From NCBI GenBank assembly GCA_965218875.1, contig OZ244707.1:3037020-3101019 (forward strand): a stretch of 64,000 bases of DNA. The letters are read 5' to 3'. This stretch comes from CBDCMJ01 sp965218875. GTDB taxonomy: Bacteria > Chloroflexota > Dehalococcoidia > Lucifugimonadales > UBA3495. Positions 1 through 8,890 of this stretch are shown here, one piece after another. The notes beneath the pieces are model-generated. The model was given only the letters and a program-made list of their open reading frames with translations. It had not been told where the DNA came from and made no database searches. Both the position numbers and the translations under genes were made by a program. Position 1 is the stretch's first letter; every line of letters begins with the position of its first letter.

Positions 1-203
1 CGGGGCCGGTAGCGGGTGAAGTCGTAGAACCGCCCCGGCCGGACCAAGCGGCCCATGTCTTTGGCGTGAAGGTGCCGCTCCACCCGGTTCAAGCTAAGAG
101 TGCCCACGTTGCCTACATCGATCCAGGGCCGCAGCACGGCCAGGACGTGGGGGTCTTTGAGCTTGGGAACGGTGTCAGCGATTTCGAACTCACCCAATCG
201 CAT
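1..203 (-). CDS. PAC2 family protein, N-terminal part (cut by window edge)
   Basis: The minus strand is open from an ATG at 203 to the window edge, 67 codons, beginning MRLGEFEIADTVPKLKDPHV and continuing into a segment with WIDVGNVG and RFYDFTRYRP. This layout matches the PAC2 (proteasome assembly chaperone 2-like) family of Actinobacteria and Chloroflexota, where the WxDVGNVG and the later FYDFTxxRP segments are conserved. The molecular role of bacterial PAC2 proteins is not settled; many sit in organisms that lack a proteasome. Only the start is visible, so length and C-terminus cannot be judged. Identification rests on motif memory, not on a search. Confidence 0.72.
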   Translation of the reverse strand, partial: MRLGEFEIADTVPKLKDPHVLAVLRPWIDVGNVGTLSLNRVERHLHAKDMGRLVRPGRFYDFTRYRP

Positions 204-478
204 GCGGATAGTGTGACAGCCCAATTGGGCATTTACAACCCACAGCAGACACTGGGAAGCCGGATTTTGCCCCGCCGGGATCCGCAGGCCGGGCGCCGCG
301 GGTACAGCGCAAGGGCGGATTTGTTATGATAACCGCGGCTACGGGGACCTCATCCCGCGTAAGCCTCGGATTTTGTGCTCTTTCGCCGATGGTAGACTTG
401 CCGCACCCGCCTTCATTGCCGCCCGCCCCGCAGCGTTGCCGCCAATCCGCAACCTGGTTTCGGACCCGGAAGCCCGGA

Positions 479-1180
479 TTGTTCGGGGTCGCCAGCCGCA
501 AGACCGCCCTGGCTGCCATCGGCCTGTTTCTGGCGTTGCAGGCGGCCCTGCTGCCGGCGGCCTGTGGCGGCGAGGCGCCTCCGCCTGCGCCCACCAACGC
601 TCCCACCGTCACCCCGGCGCCGACAGCGCTTGTCCCGCCTACGCCGAGCCCCACCAACACCCCGGTTCCGACCGTTGCGCCCACGCCCACGAGCCCGCCG
701 CCCCCCACGGAGCCGAGCGGTCCTCCCCTATGGCAGTACGTCAACAGCGGGTGGGTCTCGCCGCGGGGCCCGGAGCCGGAGGTGTTTGCCGAGGAACTGC
801 GGGCCTTCGTGATCAGCAGCCAGGAAGAGCTGGACGCTTTCGAAAGAGAGACGGCCCTCCGGGTCTCCCGGGGCAACCAGACCACCCTGGGCCGCATCCG
901 GTTCCCGGAGTCGGTGCTGCTGGCTGCCTACTACTTGTGGCGCCCGCTACAGGGCGACCCCCTCTCCGTGACCGGGTTTTCCCTGGAGGACGGCCGGGCC
1001 AACGTCTACCTGGAACTGGAAGAAGGGGCCCAAGGCAAGGAGTACCCCTATCTGCTGGCGCCGATGACCATGTCGGCCGTCGACCGGGGCCTCTTCCCAG
1101 CGGGTGAGGCGGTCGACTTCGTCTTTCACCTGAACGGCGAACCCCTGGTGACGGTTATCGCCATTTTCCGGGCGCCCTAG
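479..1180 (+). CDS. Putative lipoprotein with Pro/Thr-rich linker
   Basis: Not recognised by family. From a TTG at 479 the protein has a short basic N-terminus (ASRKT), a hydrophobic stretch (ALAAIGLFLALQAALLPA) and a lipobox LPAAC, so it should be exported and lipidated. A roughly 50-residue Pro/Thr-rich linker follows and then a compact domain of about 150 residues rich in Glu and aromatic residues. That architecture fits a membrane-anchored surface domain on a flexible stalk. The frame is open further upstream, with an ATG at 389, but only the 479 start puts the signal peptide at the very N-terminus; GGAAG lies a few bases before it. It converges on the amidohydrolase gene with a 78-base gap. 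The C-terminal domain has no assigned function. Confidence 0.6.
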   Translation: MFGVASRKTALAAIGLFLALQAALLPAACGGEAPPPAPTNAPTVTPAPTALVPPTPSPTNTPVPTVAPTPTSPPPPTEPSGPPLWQYVNSGWVSPRGPEPEVFAEELRAFVISSQEELDAFERETALRVSRGNQTTLGRIRFPESVLLAAYYLWRPLQGDPLSVTGFSLEDGRANVYLELEEGAQGKEYPYLLAPMTMSAVDRGLFPAGEAVDFVFHLNGEPLVTVIAIFRAP

Positions 1181-1258
1181 CGCCCTTACGGCGGGCACGC
1201 CAGTCTGGGTCCGGACCGGCATGGTGGGTGAAGAATGGCTCCCCTGCCGGGGTCCCGC

Positions 1259-2440
1259 CTAGCACTCGCCCAAGGAGGTCAGTCTCCCCTCCCGCCAGGC
1301 CACCGCCCCGGCGCGGACCGTGAGGTAGGTGTCCAGCCGAAGCTGCCCCGGCGCCGTGTGTCCCGCCATGTCCTGCCACACGAACCGGCCCTCCCGCAGG
1401 TCGAACACCGCGGCGTCGCCGGACATCCCCGGCGCCAGCGAGCCCAGGGAGTCCTGCAGGCCCAGCACCTGGGCCGGACGGCTGGTGGCCGCAGCTATGG
1501 ATTGCTCCAGGGGGACTCCCAGGGCGTGGACCTTGCTAACCAGGTCGTTCATCAAGTAGACCGTCCGGTCCGGGGGCGCCAGGTGAATGTCGGTGCTGAT
1601 GGTGTCGGGGGGCAGGCCCTGCTCTATGCCCGCCTTCAGCACCTCCACGTCGCAATGCACTCCGGCGTGGGCCAGGTCCATGACCACCCCGCGGTCGGCG
1701 GCCTCCCGCACTTCCGGCCGCACCAGGCCGTTGTCGTCGAGGATGCTCTCGGGGTTGCCGTTGAAGGCGTGGGTGCAGATGTCTCCCGGCTTCAGGTAGT
1801 CCAGCACTTGAGGCAGCGGCAGGGGCGTCGCGCTGACGTGGACCATCAGGCTGGTCCCCGACTGGTCGGCAGCAGACCGGGCAGCCTGCATCGCGGCGTG
1901 GGCGTTCCAATGGGCCACGGCGATGCTGTGCATCCTAACCTTTACGCCAAGGCAGAAGTCCGGGTTGTTCCTGATGGCGTCGGCGGTCTGATCGGCGTCG
2001 ATGATCCTCACGTCGTGCAGCTCGCCCTGCAGCAACCGGTTGGCCACGAGGCCCACGCCGCCGATGTGCAGGAAGGCCAGCAGGCGGGTTTTGTGGGCCG
2101 GGGCCACGTAGTCCCGCATGGCCCGGAAGTTCAGGAACCCGGTGCTCCCGGTGTCAACTCCGGTGGTGGTCCCCGAGGAGAGGCAAATCCGGTCCGGGTG
2201 CACCGAGGTGCCGTCGGCGCCGTCGTTGAAGTGGCCGTGGAGATCGATGAGGCCGGGGGTCACCAGCTTGCCGGAGACGTCCACCGCCGTCGCGGCCAGC
2301 GCGGGATCGATACGCTCCGCTACCGCGGCGACAACGCCGTTGCTAAAAGCCACGTCACGGCGATCGTTTATTCCCTGGGCCGGGTCGAGCAGCGTCCCTC
2401 CGTTCAAGACCAAGTCGTAGGTATGCGATGGGCTGGTCAT
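1259..2440 (-). CDS. Amidohydrolase/deacetylase family metallohydrolase
   Basis: A 393-residue amidohydrolase-superfamily enzyme. Visible hallmarks are the N-terminal beta-sandwich start (LVLNGGTLLDPAQGI), the strand-1 metal motif DLHGH, a possible carbamylated lysine in LGVKVRMHS, later histidines in MVHVSA and CTHAFNGN, and an Asp near DTISTDIHL. The C-terminal half closes the composite domain with GMSGDAAVFDL. The pattern is closest to the dihydroorotase/adenine-deaminase-like deacetylase group; the substrate cannot be read from sequence. It is the last gene of a minus-strand run with the two hypothetical genes upstream (3791-2524), 83 bases after the nearer one, and so probably in the same transcript. 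Confidence 0.8.
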   Translation of the reverse strand: MTSPSHTYDLVLNGGTLLDPAQGINDRRDVAFSNGVVAAVAERIDPALAATAVDVSGKLVTPGLIDLHGHFNDGADGTSVHPDRICLSSGTTTGVDTGSTGFLNFRAMRDYVAPAHKTRLLAFLHIGGVGLVANRLLQGELHDVRIIDADQTADAIRNNPDFCLGVKVRMHSIAVAHWNAHAAMQAARSAADQSGTSLMVHVSATPLPLPQVLDYLKPGDICTHAFNGNPESILDDNGLVRPEVREAADRGVVMDLAHAGVHCDVEVLKAGIEQGLPPDTISTDIHLAPPDRTVYLMNDLVSKVHALGVPLEQSIAAATSRPAQVLGLQDSLGSLAPGMSGDAAVFDLREGRFVWQDMAGHTAPGQLRLDTYLTVRAGAVAWREGRLTSLGEC

Positions 2441-2523
2441 AATTCTCCTCCCGTAAACTCCGCTCGGGGCCTCCCTGCGGCGGCGCGGTTAGCGGGACCG
2501 CCCCGGATGCCGCCCTTGGGCAT

Positions 2524-2970
2524 TCATGAAGCGTCCGGGCCGGGGTCGACGTACCCCAGACGGCGCAGGCGCGGGTACACCAACTCTTTGGGGTTCTCCA
2601 GGTCCGCGTCGGAGATTTCGGGCGACTGGTCCACGGGCCGGGAGCCCCACTTGCGTATGGCCTGCCGCACCAGCAGCGACACCACCTGGGGGGACCGCCC
2701 CTCCAGCCTGCCCAACTGGTAGGCGAGGGTGACGGCCAACTGGTTCCGGGTAATGTGCTCGAAGGCCTCCGGCTGGGTGAGGTCGTCCGGCATCCCGCCG
2801 CACTGTTCCAGAAAGTCGTCCAAGACCTGGCCGATCACGTCGGGCATCCCGGCCAGCTGGATCTCAGTCATGTAACCGGTCAGCTTGTCGGCCAGCTCCA
2901 CAATGCCTTCGTCGGGCAGCACCACCCCCTGGAGGTCCAAGCCCTCGGCGCCGGCCTCATCGTTGGTCAT
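2524..2970 (-). CDS. Conserved hypothetical protein, 148 aa
   Basis: Not recognised. The protein is soluble, acidic and predicted mostly helical, with no signal peptide, membrane segment, cysteine motif or known catalytic motif. The central part (LAVTLAYQLGRLEGRSPQ) looks like an amphipathic helix pair and the C-terminus ends with a YPRLRRLGYVDPG segment. It lies 32 bases downstream of the larger hypothetical gene and 83 bases upstream of the amidohydrolase, all on the minus strand, which suggests a shared transcript. Codon use and GC fit the core genome, and the ATG at 2970 is the only good start. Function unknown. Confidence 0.6.
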   Translation of the reverse strand: MTNDEAGAEGLDLQGVVLPDEGIVELADKLTGYMTEIQLAGMPDVIGQVLDDFLEQCGGMPDDLTQPEAFEHITRNQLAVTLAYQLGRLEGRSPQVVSLLVRQAIRKWGSRPVDQSPEISDADLENPKELVYPRLRRLGYVDPGPDAS

Positions 2971-3002
2971 CGTTTGTCATCCGGGCCGCTCCCGCCGCTC
3001 CT

Positions 3003-3791
3003 CTACTCGTCCTCGTCGTCGTCCGGGTCCGCAGGCCCCGGCGACGCGCCGGGCGGCCCCGAGGTCGCCGGACTGGACAACAGGGCGACGGCCCTCTCCC
3101 TGGTGCGGGGGCGATGGCGCGGCATATCCAGCAGCGCCGCCTTTAGGTCGGACAGTTCCTGGAGGGCCGTCTGCCCCACGTCCACCACCAGGCCGTTTAC
3201 TCCGGCGTGGCGAATAGCCTCCAGCTCCTTGGCCCCGGGGGTCCCGGGAAGCTGCACCAGAACGTATTTCTCCACCCGCCGGCCCACCCGGGCAACGTTG
3301 GCCAGGTCCTCCAGGGTCCAGGGTATGGAAGGCTGGGGAATGGACACTAACAGCGCGTCCACGGGCAAGGCGTCGATGGCCCTAAGCTGGTCCTGGTCAA
3401 CGTCGCTGCTGACGTGCAGGACGCGGGCCACCTCCTCGGACCCCAGGGCCGCTACGGTGGCGCCGCTCAGGGACACCGCCAGAAGGCCGCAGCCGGCCTC
3501 CTCCAAGGCCTGGGCGTCCTCCTCGGTAAGGACGGCCCTGTCCGGCCCCCAGGGCACGTCGGCCCCCAGGGGCCGGACCAGCTCCAGCAAGGACGAGACA
3601 TCCTCGACGCCTGAAATCAGGGCAGCGTCGGGTTTCAGGCCGGCCAGAGCATCTATGCCCTTGGCGTGGTCCTGGGAAACCAAGCCCACCAGAGCCAGGC
3701 CCGGGGCTTTCTCGGCCCGGGGCGCTCCAAACCCCAGCGGAGGAGGAACCCCGGCCCTAATCTGTTCGAGGCGGTCCAGAAACTTGTTCAT
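3003..3791 (-). CDS. Conserved hypothetical protein with alternating beta/alpha pattern and acidic tail
   Basis: Not assigned to a family. The ATG at 3791 (MNKFLDRLEQIRAG) follows a good GGAAGGA ribosome-binding site, so I prefer it to the upstream in-frame start at 3857, giving 262 residues. The body alternates short hydrophobic strands (LALVGLVSQD, AALISGVED, GLLAVSLSG, ALLVSIPQP, YVLVQLPGT, GLVVDVGQ) with helices at regular spacing, which resembles a TIM-type barrel, but I see no phosphate-binding or catalytic motif I can name. The last residues are Pro/Gly-rich and end DPDDDEDE. It is the first gene of the minus-strand run that leads to the amidohydrolase. Confidence 0.55.
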   Translation of the reverse strand: MNKFLDRLEQIRAGVPPPLGFGAPRAEKAPGLALVGLVSQDHAKGIDALAGLKPDAALISGVEDVSSLLELVRPLGADVPWGPDRAVLTEEDAQALEEAGCGLLAVSLSGATVAALGSEEVARVLHVSSDVDQDQLRAIDALPVDALLVSIPQPSIPWTLEDLANVARVGRRVEKYVLVQLPGTPGAKELEAIRHAGVNGLVVDVGQTALQELSDLKAALLDMPRHRPRTRERAVALLSSPATSGPPGASPGPADPDDDEDE

Positions 3792-4257
3792 CGAATCCTT
3801 CCCACAATCAGGCTGCACCCCAACCCGGTCCCGGGGCCCCGGCTTCCACCCGGCCAAGGGTGAATGGCATACGCCCGTGGTCCGCCGTTGGGGAGGCTAA
3901 TTTTTTTCCAGCCAATTATCCGGCCGATTGCCCGGCGAGTTACAGGGGCTGATTATAAACCATGGGGCGCGGTTTGTCGGCGGCGAATAAAGAGGCGGAC
4001 GCCCTGGCCCTCGCTGGGCGTTGGCGTCGCCGCGGCAGATTGGCCCGCTACGTCGCCATGACTCCGAGGAGGAGCGGTGCGGCGACGCCACCTAACTTAT
4101 ACTGAGTATTACCTGAAATTGACACTGGCATTGGGCCTCGAAATTGGTTGACACTGTTCACCGCGTCCAATAACATCTACGCATCGGCCCATAAGTCCCC
4201 GCACTTCCGTCACAAGCAGGCCTAACCATCAGAATCGCACCCCCATGGAGGAGTCCC
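3792..4257. other. Gene-free divergent intergenic region
   Basis: Between the minus-strand hypothetical gene and the plus-strand DUF1800 gene. It is AT-richer than the flanks near 3900-3990 and 4090-4180. It holds two TTGACACTG copies (about 4119 and 4148), the second of which forms the promoter annotated separately. No credible reading frame is seen on either strand. Confidence 0.5.
4148..4176 (+). promoter_or_regulatory. Putative sigma-70-type promoter for the DUF1800 operon
   Basis: A perfect -35 TTGACA (4148-4153) is followed after 17 bases by TAACAT (4171-4176), a 4/6 match to the -10 consensus. It lies about 80 bases upstream of the DUF1800 start. A second TTGACACTG 29 bases upstream could be a repeated operator or chance. 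Confidence 0.45.
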
Positions 4258-5667
4258 ATGGCCTATAGAGAAGACCTGGCGCTGATGGCCCACCTGATGC
4301 GGCGCGCCGGATTCGGCGCGACCCGCGAAGAGCTCGAAGAGCGGGTGGCGACGGGTTACGACGCCACCGTGGAGGAACTGCTGAATCCCCCGGAGGAAGA
4401 CCCGGCGGGCAAGGCTTCCCCCTTCGCACTGCTGACCCGGTACCACCCCAACACGCTGCTCCCCGGCGGCGTGCCCACCCCGGGGCAGGCAAGCTGGATG
4501 TTCCACATGGTCAACACCCCGGCTCCTCTAGTGGAGAAGATGTCCCTCTTCTGGCACCACGTTTTCGCCACCGGCAACTCCAAGGTGGACAACTGCGATC
4601 AGCTATTGGAGCAGCTGAACATGTTCCGGCGCCGCGGCCTGGGCAACTACCGGGAGCTGCTGGTGGAGTTGGCTAAGAACCCGGCGATGATTTTCTGGCT
4701 GGACAACAACGAGAATCACCGGGACGCGGTCAACGAAAACTGGGGCCGGGAGTTGCTGGAGTTGTTTTCCATGGGGGTCAGCAACTACACCGAGGTGGAC
4801 GTGCGCGAGGCCTCCCGGGCCTTCACCGGCTGGACCATCACTCCCAAAATCCCTCGCTTGCCCTACGGACGGTTTCCCTGGCGGTTCGAGTACCGGGAGG
4901 AGGACCACGACGACACCCAGAAGAGTTTCTTGGGCCACACCGGCAACTTCGACGGCGAGGACATCATCGACATCGTGGTCAACGAGCCGTCCACCGCCCG
5001 CTTCATCTGCCGCCACCTATACAACTTCTTCGTGGCCGACGAGGTGCAGGTGCCCGCGTGGACCATCGAGCCCGCCCGGGACGAGGACGCCCTGGCAGCC
5101 ATGATCACCGCCTTCGAGGAATCCGGGTACGACATGAGGGCCGTCCTCCGGACCATGTTCCACTCGGAATTCTTCAAGAACGCCCGGTTCTCCAAGATCA
5201 AGAGCCCGGCGGAGGTGGTGGCCGGCACCCTGCGCCTGGTGGGCGACTGGAAGATGCCCCGTCCCGGCATCCGGGACATCGGCCTCCAGCCCGGCTACAT
5301 GGGACAGTCGATACTGGACCCGCCCAGCGTCGAAGGCTGGTACACCGGGGCGGAGTGGATCAACAGCGGCTCGCTGCTGGCCCGCATCAACTTCGTCGCT
5401 GACCGGGTGGCAAACCCGGACCTGCCCGGAGTCAAGAGCATCGTCTCCCACATGAAGTCCCAGGGCGTCGCCAGCCCGGAGCAACTGGTGGACGCCTGCC
5501 TGGACCACATGGGGTTCGTGGAGCTAAGCCCGGAAACCCGGCGGCAATTGCTGGAGCACGCCGGCGGCGGCGGCAACCTGGACTGGAGCGACGAGGCCGG
5601 CGCCGGCGCCCGCGTTGGCGAGGTGCTGGCCCTGGTGGGGGCCACCACCGAGTTCCAGTTCGGCTAG
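4258..5667 (+). CDS. DUF1800 domain-containing protein
   Basis: A 469-residue member of the DUF1800 family. Visible family features are the N-terminal AHLMRRAGFGATREELEE segment, MSLFWHHVFATG, the central DNNENHRDAVNENWGRELLE block, FTGWTI, the HTGNFDGEDIIDIV strand, and PPSVEGWYTGAEWINS near the end. The function of DUF1800 is unresolved; genes of this type regularly sit next to DUF1501 genes, as here, where the DUF1501 start lies 34 bases downstream. Unlike many relatives this copy has no N-terminal Tat or Sec signal and begins directly with the domain. The ATG at 4258 follows a GGAGG element a few bases upstream. It is the first gene of a three-gene run that ends with the NHL protein. Confidence 0.88.
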   Translation: MAYREDLALMAHLMRRAGFGATREELEERVATGYDATVEELLNPPEEDPAGKASPFALLTRYHPNTLLPGGVPTPGQASWMFHMVNTPAPLVEKMSLFWHHVFATGNSKVDNCDQLLEQLNMFRRRGLGNYRELLVELAKNPAMIFWLDNNENHRDAVNENWGRELLELFSMGVSNYTEVDVREASRAFTGWTITPKIPRLPYGRFPWRFEYREEDHDDTQKSFLGHTGNFDGEDIIDIVVNEPSTARFICRHLYNFFVADEVQVPAWTIEPARDEDALAAMITAFEESGYDMRAVLRTMFHSEFFKNARFSKIKSPAEVVAGTLRLVGDWKMPRPGIRDIGLQPGYMGQSILDPPSVEGWYTGAEWINSGSLLARINFVADRVANPDLPGVKSIVSHMKSQGVASPEQLVDACLDHMGFVELSPETRRQLLEHAGGGGNLDWSDEAGAGARVGEVLALVGATTEFQFG

Positions 5668-5701
5668 ACGCCGCTGAACGCCCAGCCCAAGGAGAAATGA
5701 C

Positions 5702-6829
5702 ATGGCTTCCGACCACAACGACCCGGTCATCGTGGTGCTGCAGCTTACCGGCGGCAACGACTACTTCAACACCGTCATTCCCTACAACGACCCTCTGTAC
5801 GTCGACAACCGGCCTTATGTCAACTACCCCCTGGAAGACCTGATAAAGGTCGACGACGAGCTGGCCTTCATGCCCGCCATGGGCCCCATCAAGGAGTTGT
5901 ACGACCAGGGCAAGGTTGCCGTAATCAACGGCATCGGCTACTCCGACTCCCCGCGGTCCCACTTCCGCTCCATGGACATCTGGCACACCTGCGAGCCTGA
6001 CACCGTGGGCACCGAGGGTTGGGCCGGCCGGATGGTCCGGGAGTTCGACCCCCACAAAGAAAACGTCCTGACCGCCATCAACTTCGGCCACGGCCTGCCC
6101 CGGGCGCTGGTGGCGCCTAGGGTACCGGTGGCGGCCATCGCCGACTTGTCCACCTACGGCGTTCTTTCAGGCCTCGCCGACCAGGAGCAGCGGTCCAAGG
6201 CCCTGGACCTCTTCGCCCGCATGTACTCCCCCGCCATCGGCGCGGGCCCGGTTACCGACTACCTCCGCAGCACCGGAATGGATGCCCTGAAGGGCGCCGA
6301 CATCGTCAAGGTGGCGCCCGAGATGTATTCTTCCACCGTGGAATATCCCCAGTCCGCCATCGCCGGCCACCTCAAGGACATTGCCCAGGTGTACCTGGCC
6401 GACCTGGGGACCCGCGTCTTCTACACCCAGCACGCCGGCTTCGACACCCACGCCGGGGAGATGAACGTGCACCCCAAGCTGTGGCAGGAGGTGTCCGAGG
6501 GGATCACGGCCTTCTTCGACGACCTGCACGACCACGGCCGGGGGGACAACGTGATTATGTACCTGTTCTCCGAGTTCGGCCGCCGGGTGCGCGACAACGG
6601 CTCCGGCACCGATCACGGCGCCGCCGGGGTGGCATTCCTCATCGGAGACCGGGTCAAGGGCGGCATGTACGGCGAGTATCCCTCCCGGAAGGCCGGGGCC
6701 CTGGAGCAGGGCGACCTAGTGCCCGGTTACGACTTCCGCGGCGCTTACGCCACCATTGTCGAAAACTGGTTCGGGATGGACTCCAAGCCCATAGTCAACG
6801 GCGTGTTCGAAAAAGTGGGTTGCCTGTAA
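5702..6829 (+). CDS. DUF1501 domain-containing protein
   Basis: A 375-residue DUF1501 protein, a group related in fold to sulfatase/alkaline-phosphatase-like enzymes. Landmarks are the opening strand VIVVLQLTGGNDYFNTV, a SHFRSMDIWHT block after residue 80, FYTQHAGFDTHAGE, MYLFSEFGRRVRDNGSGTDHG and the closing GAYATIVENWFG. The GTDHG histidine/aspartate pair resembles a metal site. Family members often carry a Tat signal; this one does not, which suggests a cytoplasmic protein. An AAGGAG element lies just before its ATG, and the NHL gene follows after 25 bases. DUF1800/DUF1501 pairs are widespread in Planctomycetota and Chloroflexota without a demonstrated substrate. Confidence 0.88.
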   Translation: MASDHNDPVIVVLQLTGGNDYFNTVIPYNDPLYVDNRPYVNYPLEDLIKVDDELAFMPAMGPIKELYDQGKVAVINGIGYSDSPRSHFRSMDIWHTCEPDTVGTEGWAGRMVREFDPHKENVLTAINFGHGLPRALVAPRVPVAAIADLSTYGVLSGLADQEQRSKALDLFARMYSPAIGAGPVTDYLRSTGMDALKGADIVKVAPEMYSSTVEYPQSAIAGHLKDIAQVYLADLGTRVFYTQHAGFDTHAGEMNVHPKLWQEVSEGITAFFDDLHDHGRGDNVIMYLFSEFGRRVRDNGSGTDHGAAGVAFLIGDRVKGGMYGEYPSRKAGALEQGDLVPGYDFRGAYATIVENWFGMDSKPIVNGVFEKVGCL

Positions 6830-6854
6830 CTCGAACGGAAAGGGGGCCGGACTG

Positions 6855-7868
6855 ATGGCCATCGAGACGGCGGCCGGGGGCCGCGCCTGGATTTACAGTC
6901 ACAACATCGGCAGGAACGCCGCGGCGGGCATGGGCTTCAGCGTGCCCATCGGCGTCGCCCCGGCCCGGGACGGCGTCCTCTTCGTGGCCAGCCGGGGGAG
7001 CGACACCAACCCCAACCAGCGGGTCAGCAAGCTCACCCTGGACCAGGAGTTCATCACCGAGTTTGGCCGTGTGGACGCCGAGCAGGGCTCCCACGTGTTC
7101 CTCACCGGCGTTGCGCTGGACCGCGACGAGAACGTGTACACCACCGACGAGTGGCTGAACCGCGTCTGCGTCTTCGCCCAGGATGGCGGATTCCTGCGCT
7201 CCTGGGGCGAGTTTGGCGAGGGCGAGGGGCAGCTAAACGGCCCGTCGGGCCTAGCCTTCGACCGGGACGACAACGTCGTGGTGGTCAACAGCCTCAACAG
7301 CAGGGTGCAGACCTTCAGCAAAGACGGGGCCTACCTGGGCGGCTTCGGCAAGAAGGGGAGCGGCGAGGACGAACTGGACATGCCCTGGGGCATCGCCGTC
7401 GACGCCCAGGGCGACGTCTACGTGGCCGACTGGAACAATCACCGGGTGCAGAAGTTCAGCCCCCAAGGCGTCCTGCTGACGTCGTTTGGCCGCGGCGGGA
7501 CCGGCCCCGGGACCCTTAGGCACCCCAGCGGCGTGGCGGTGGACGGCGACGGGGACGTCTACGTGGTGGATTGGATGAACCAGCGGGTGGCGATTTACAA
7601 CCCCCAGGGCAAACCGCTGGCCTACCTCCACGGCGACGCCGTCGAGATATCCAAGTGGGGACAGCTTTCCATGGACGCCAACCCCGACATGCGCCGGCGC
7701 CGCCGCCAGGTGCCCAACTTGGAGCAGCAGCAGCGGGCTTTCCGGATGCCGGTGGCCTGCGCCTTCGACCGGGAGGCCAACCGCCTCATCGTCTGCGACA
7801 GCCAGCGGGGGCGGCTGCAAATTTACGAAAAGGACTCCCACTACCTGGACCCCCAGGCCAACCTCTAG
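6855..7868 (+). CDS. NHL-repeat beta-propeller protein
   Basis: A 337-residue protein built mainly of NHL repeats. At least five blades can be followed from about residue 25 to 255, each with the pattern GVALDRDENVYTTDE, GLAFDRDDNVVVVNS, GIAVDAQGDVYVADW or GVAVDGDGDVYVVDW, followed by an NxRVQxFS strand and a GxFG turn; a final blade sits near the C-terminus (ACAFDREANRLIVCDS). Such propellers are usually ligand- or protein-binding platforms, and some are lactonases, but no catalytic residues are evident. There is no signal peptide. It closes the DUF1800-DUF1501-NHL run, so it may act with those proteins, an inference from position only. Confidence 0.85.
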   Translation: MAIETAAGGRAWIYSHNIGRNAAAGMGFSVPIGVAPARDGVLFVASRGSDTNPNQRVSKLTLDQEFITEFGRVDAEQGSHVFLTGVALDRDENVYTTDEWLNRVCVFAQDGGFLRSWGEFGEGEGQLNGPSGLAFDRDDNVVVVNSLNSRVQTFSKDGAYLGGFGKKGSGEDELDMPWGIAVDAQGDVYVADWNNHRVQKFSPQGVLLTSFGRGGTGPGTLRHPSGVAVDGDGDVYVVDWMNQRVAIYNPQGKPLAYLHGDAVEISKWGQLSMDANPDMRRRRRQVPNLEQQQRAFRMPVACAFDREANRLIVCDSQRGRLQIYEKDSHYLDPQANL

Positions 7869-7927
7869 CGCCAAGCCGCATTTCCCGCCGAGCGGATGCC
7901 CCGCCGGGCAGCAGTGTTGTTGCCAGT

Positions 7928-7971
7928 TATCCCAGCCTGTTGCGGTTGGCTGCTAGGCCTGGATCACGGCG
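7928..7971 (-). pseudogene. Decayed partial copy of the 3' end of the HEPN-like gene
   Basis: This stretch matches the 3' terminal codons of the HEPN-like gene at 8891-8942 on the same strand, including the AVIQA codons and the CTGGG near the stop, but with a stop in place of the Trp codon and a net 7-base deletion. It lies just past the NHL gene, with the Uma2 gene between the two copies. It is too short to be functional and reads as the relic of a duplication or recombination. Confidence 0.4.
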
Positions 7972-8068
7972 AGGGGCTACCCCCGGGGGGCGTTTGGTCG
8001 TGAGCCCCGAAGCGAGTCGCTAGGAGTTTATCTCAGTCCAAGGGTAAGTGGGGGATGGGTCGGCCGGT

Positions 8069-8779
8069 TCAGTTCCGCCCACCCAGTCGATCCAACTCAG
8101 CCTGAAGCTCTTCGACCTTTGCTTCCGCCGCCCGCCGTGCCTCGATTTCAGAACCCAGCGTATTCAGCCACTCGCCGGTCACGCTGTCCCGCAGTAAGAA
8201 CCGCCCCACGCCGTCTTCCACCCGATAGTAGAAGTCCACACCTAGCGCCTCGCTCCGAGACCATACGTCCCCGTTAGCCTCGGTGTGCAGGTCGAACGCC
8301 ACGTACTCGCCGTCCACCAACCGCTCGCCCACCAACGGCTCCCCGTAGATGTCGCCTGTCCTATCGAGCCGCCAGTACTCCTGGACCCCCATCCCCGCGT
8401 ATATCTCCCGTTTCTCCCCCAGGTCTCTTGATGCGGTGCTCTCCGACGCGGCCTCAAGCACAAACGCCGGCGGCACTCCCCACTCGTCTATCCGGTAGCT
8501 GTTGCGATACGTTTCTATCGTATTGGCGTCCACTCCGAACACAACGTACCCGTCGGGGGCGACGACCGAGCCTGGCATGGCGGAGTCGTAGATGACGTTG
8601 GTCTGTTCCGATACGAGCACTGTGGGGTCGTTCCCGTAGCGCGCGTGGAGTATAGGCATGACGTTGCGTATCGTGATGGCTTGCTGCATCGCGTCTTCCG
8701 GTGGCACCGGGTCGCCTATCAGGTCGTACCAAGGCTTCTCAACAGCGGCCGGCGGCGTCTGTGGGTTGGCGCTGGTCAT
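8069..8779 (-). CDS. Uma2-family (DUF820) restriction-endonuclease-like protein
   Basis: A 236-residue member of the Uma2/DUF820 family, whose fold is PD-(D/E)XK nuclease-like. The conserved segment AASESTASRDLGEKREIYAG followed by MGVQEYWRLD is diagnostic; the earlier VAPDGYVVFGVD supplies the Asp and the AASE strand a Glu of the predicted site. The last 30 residues form a coiled coil (AEAKVEELQAELDRLGG) common in this family. Uma2 genes are abundant in Cyanobacteria and Chloroflexota, often in many copies, with unproven function. The start is well supported by a GGAGG a few bases before the ATG. The next gene upstream is the small HEPN-like gene on the same strand. Confidence 0.85.
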   Translation of the reverse strand: MTSANPQTPPAAVEKPWYDLIGDPVPPEDAMQQAITIRNVMPILHARYGNDPTVLVSEQTNVIYDSAMPGSVVAPDGYVVFGVDANTIETYRNSYRIDEWGVPPAFVLEAASESTASRDLGEKREIYAGMGVQEYWRLDRTGDIYGEPLVGERLVDGEYVAFDLHTEANGDVWSRSEALGVDFYYRVEDGVGRFLLRDSVTGEWLNTLGSEIEARRAAEAKVEELQAELDRLGGRN

Positions 8780-8890
8780 AATATAGCCTCCGATAGACCT
8801 TGTGCGGTCGACCGAATTTTAGCATATCAGCAAGGCTACTCAGCCAGGGACGGGGTCAGGCGAGATGCAGGGCGGCGGTTGTTTTGCGGG

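Noticed and set aside
1235..2722. Plus-strand frame of about 495 codons
   Set aside because: It is antisense to the amidohydrolase, has GC-driven composition and no family text.
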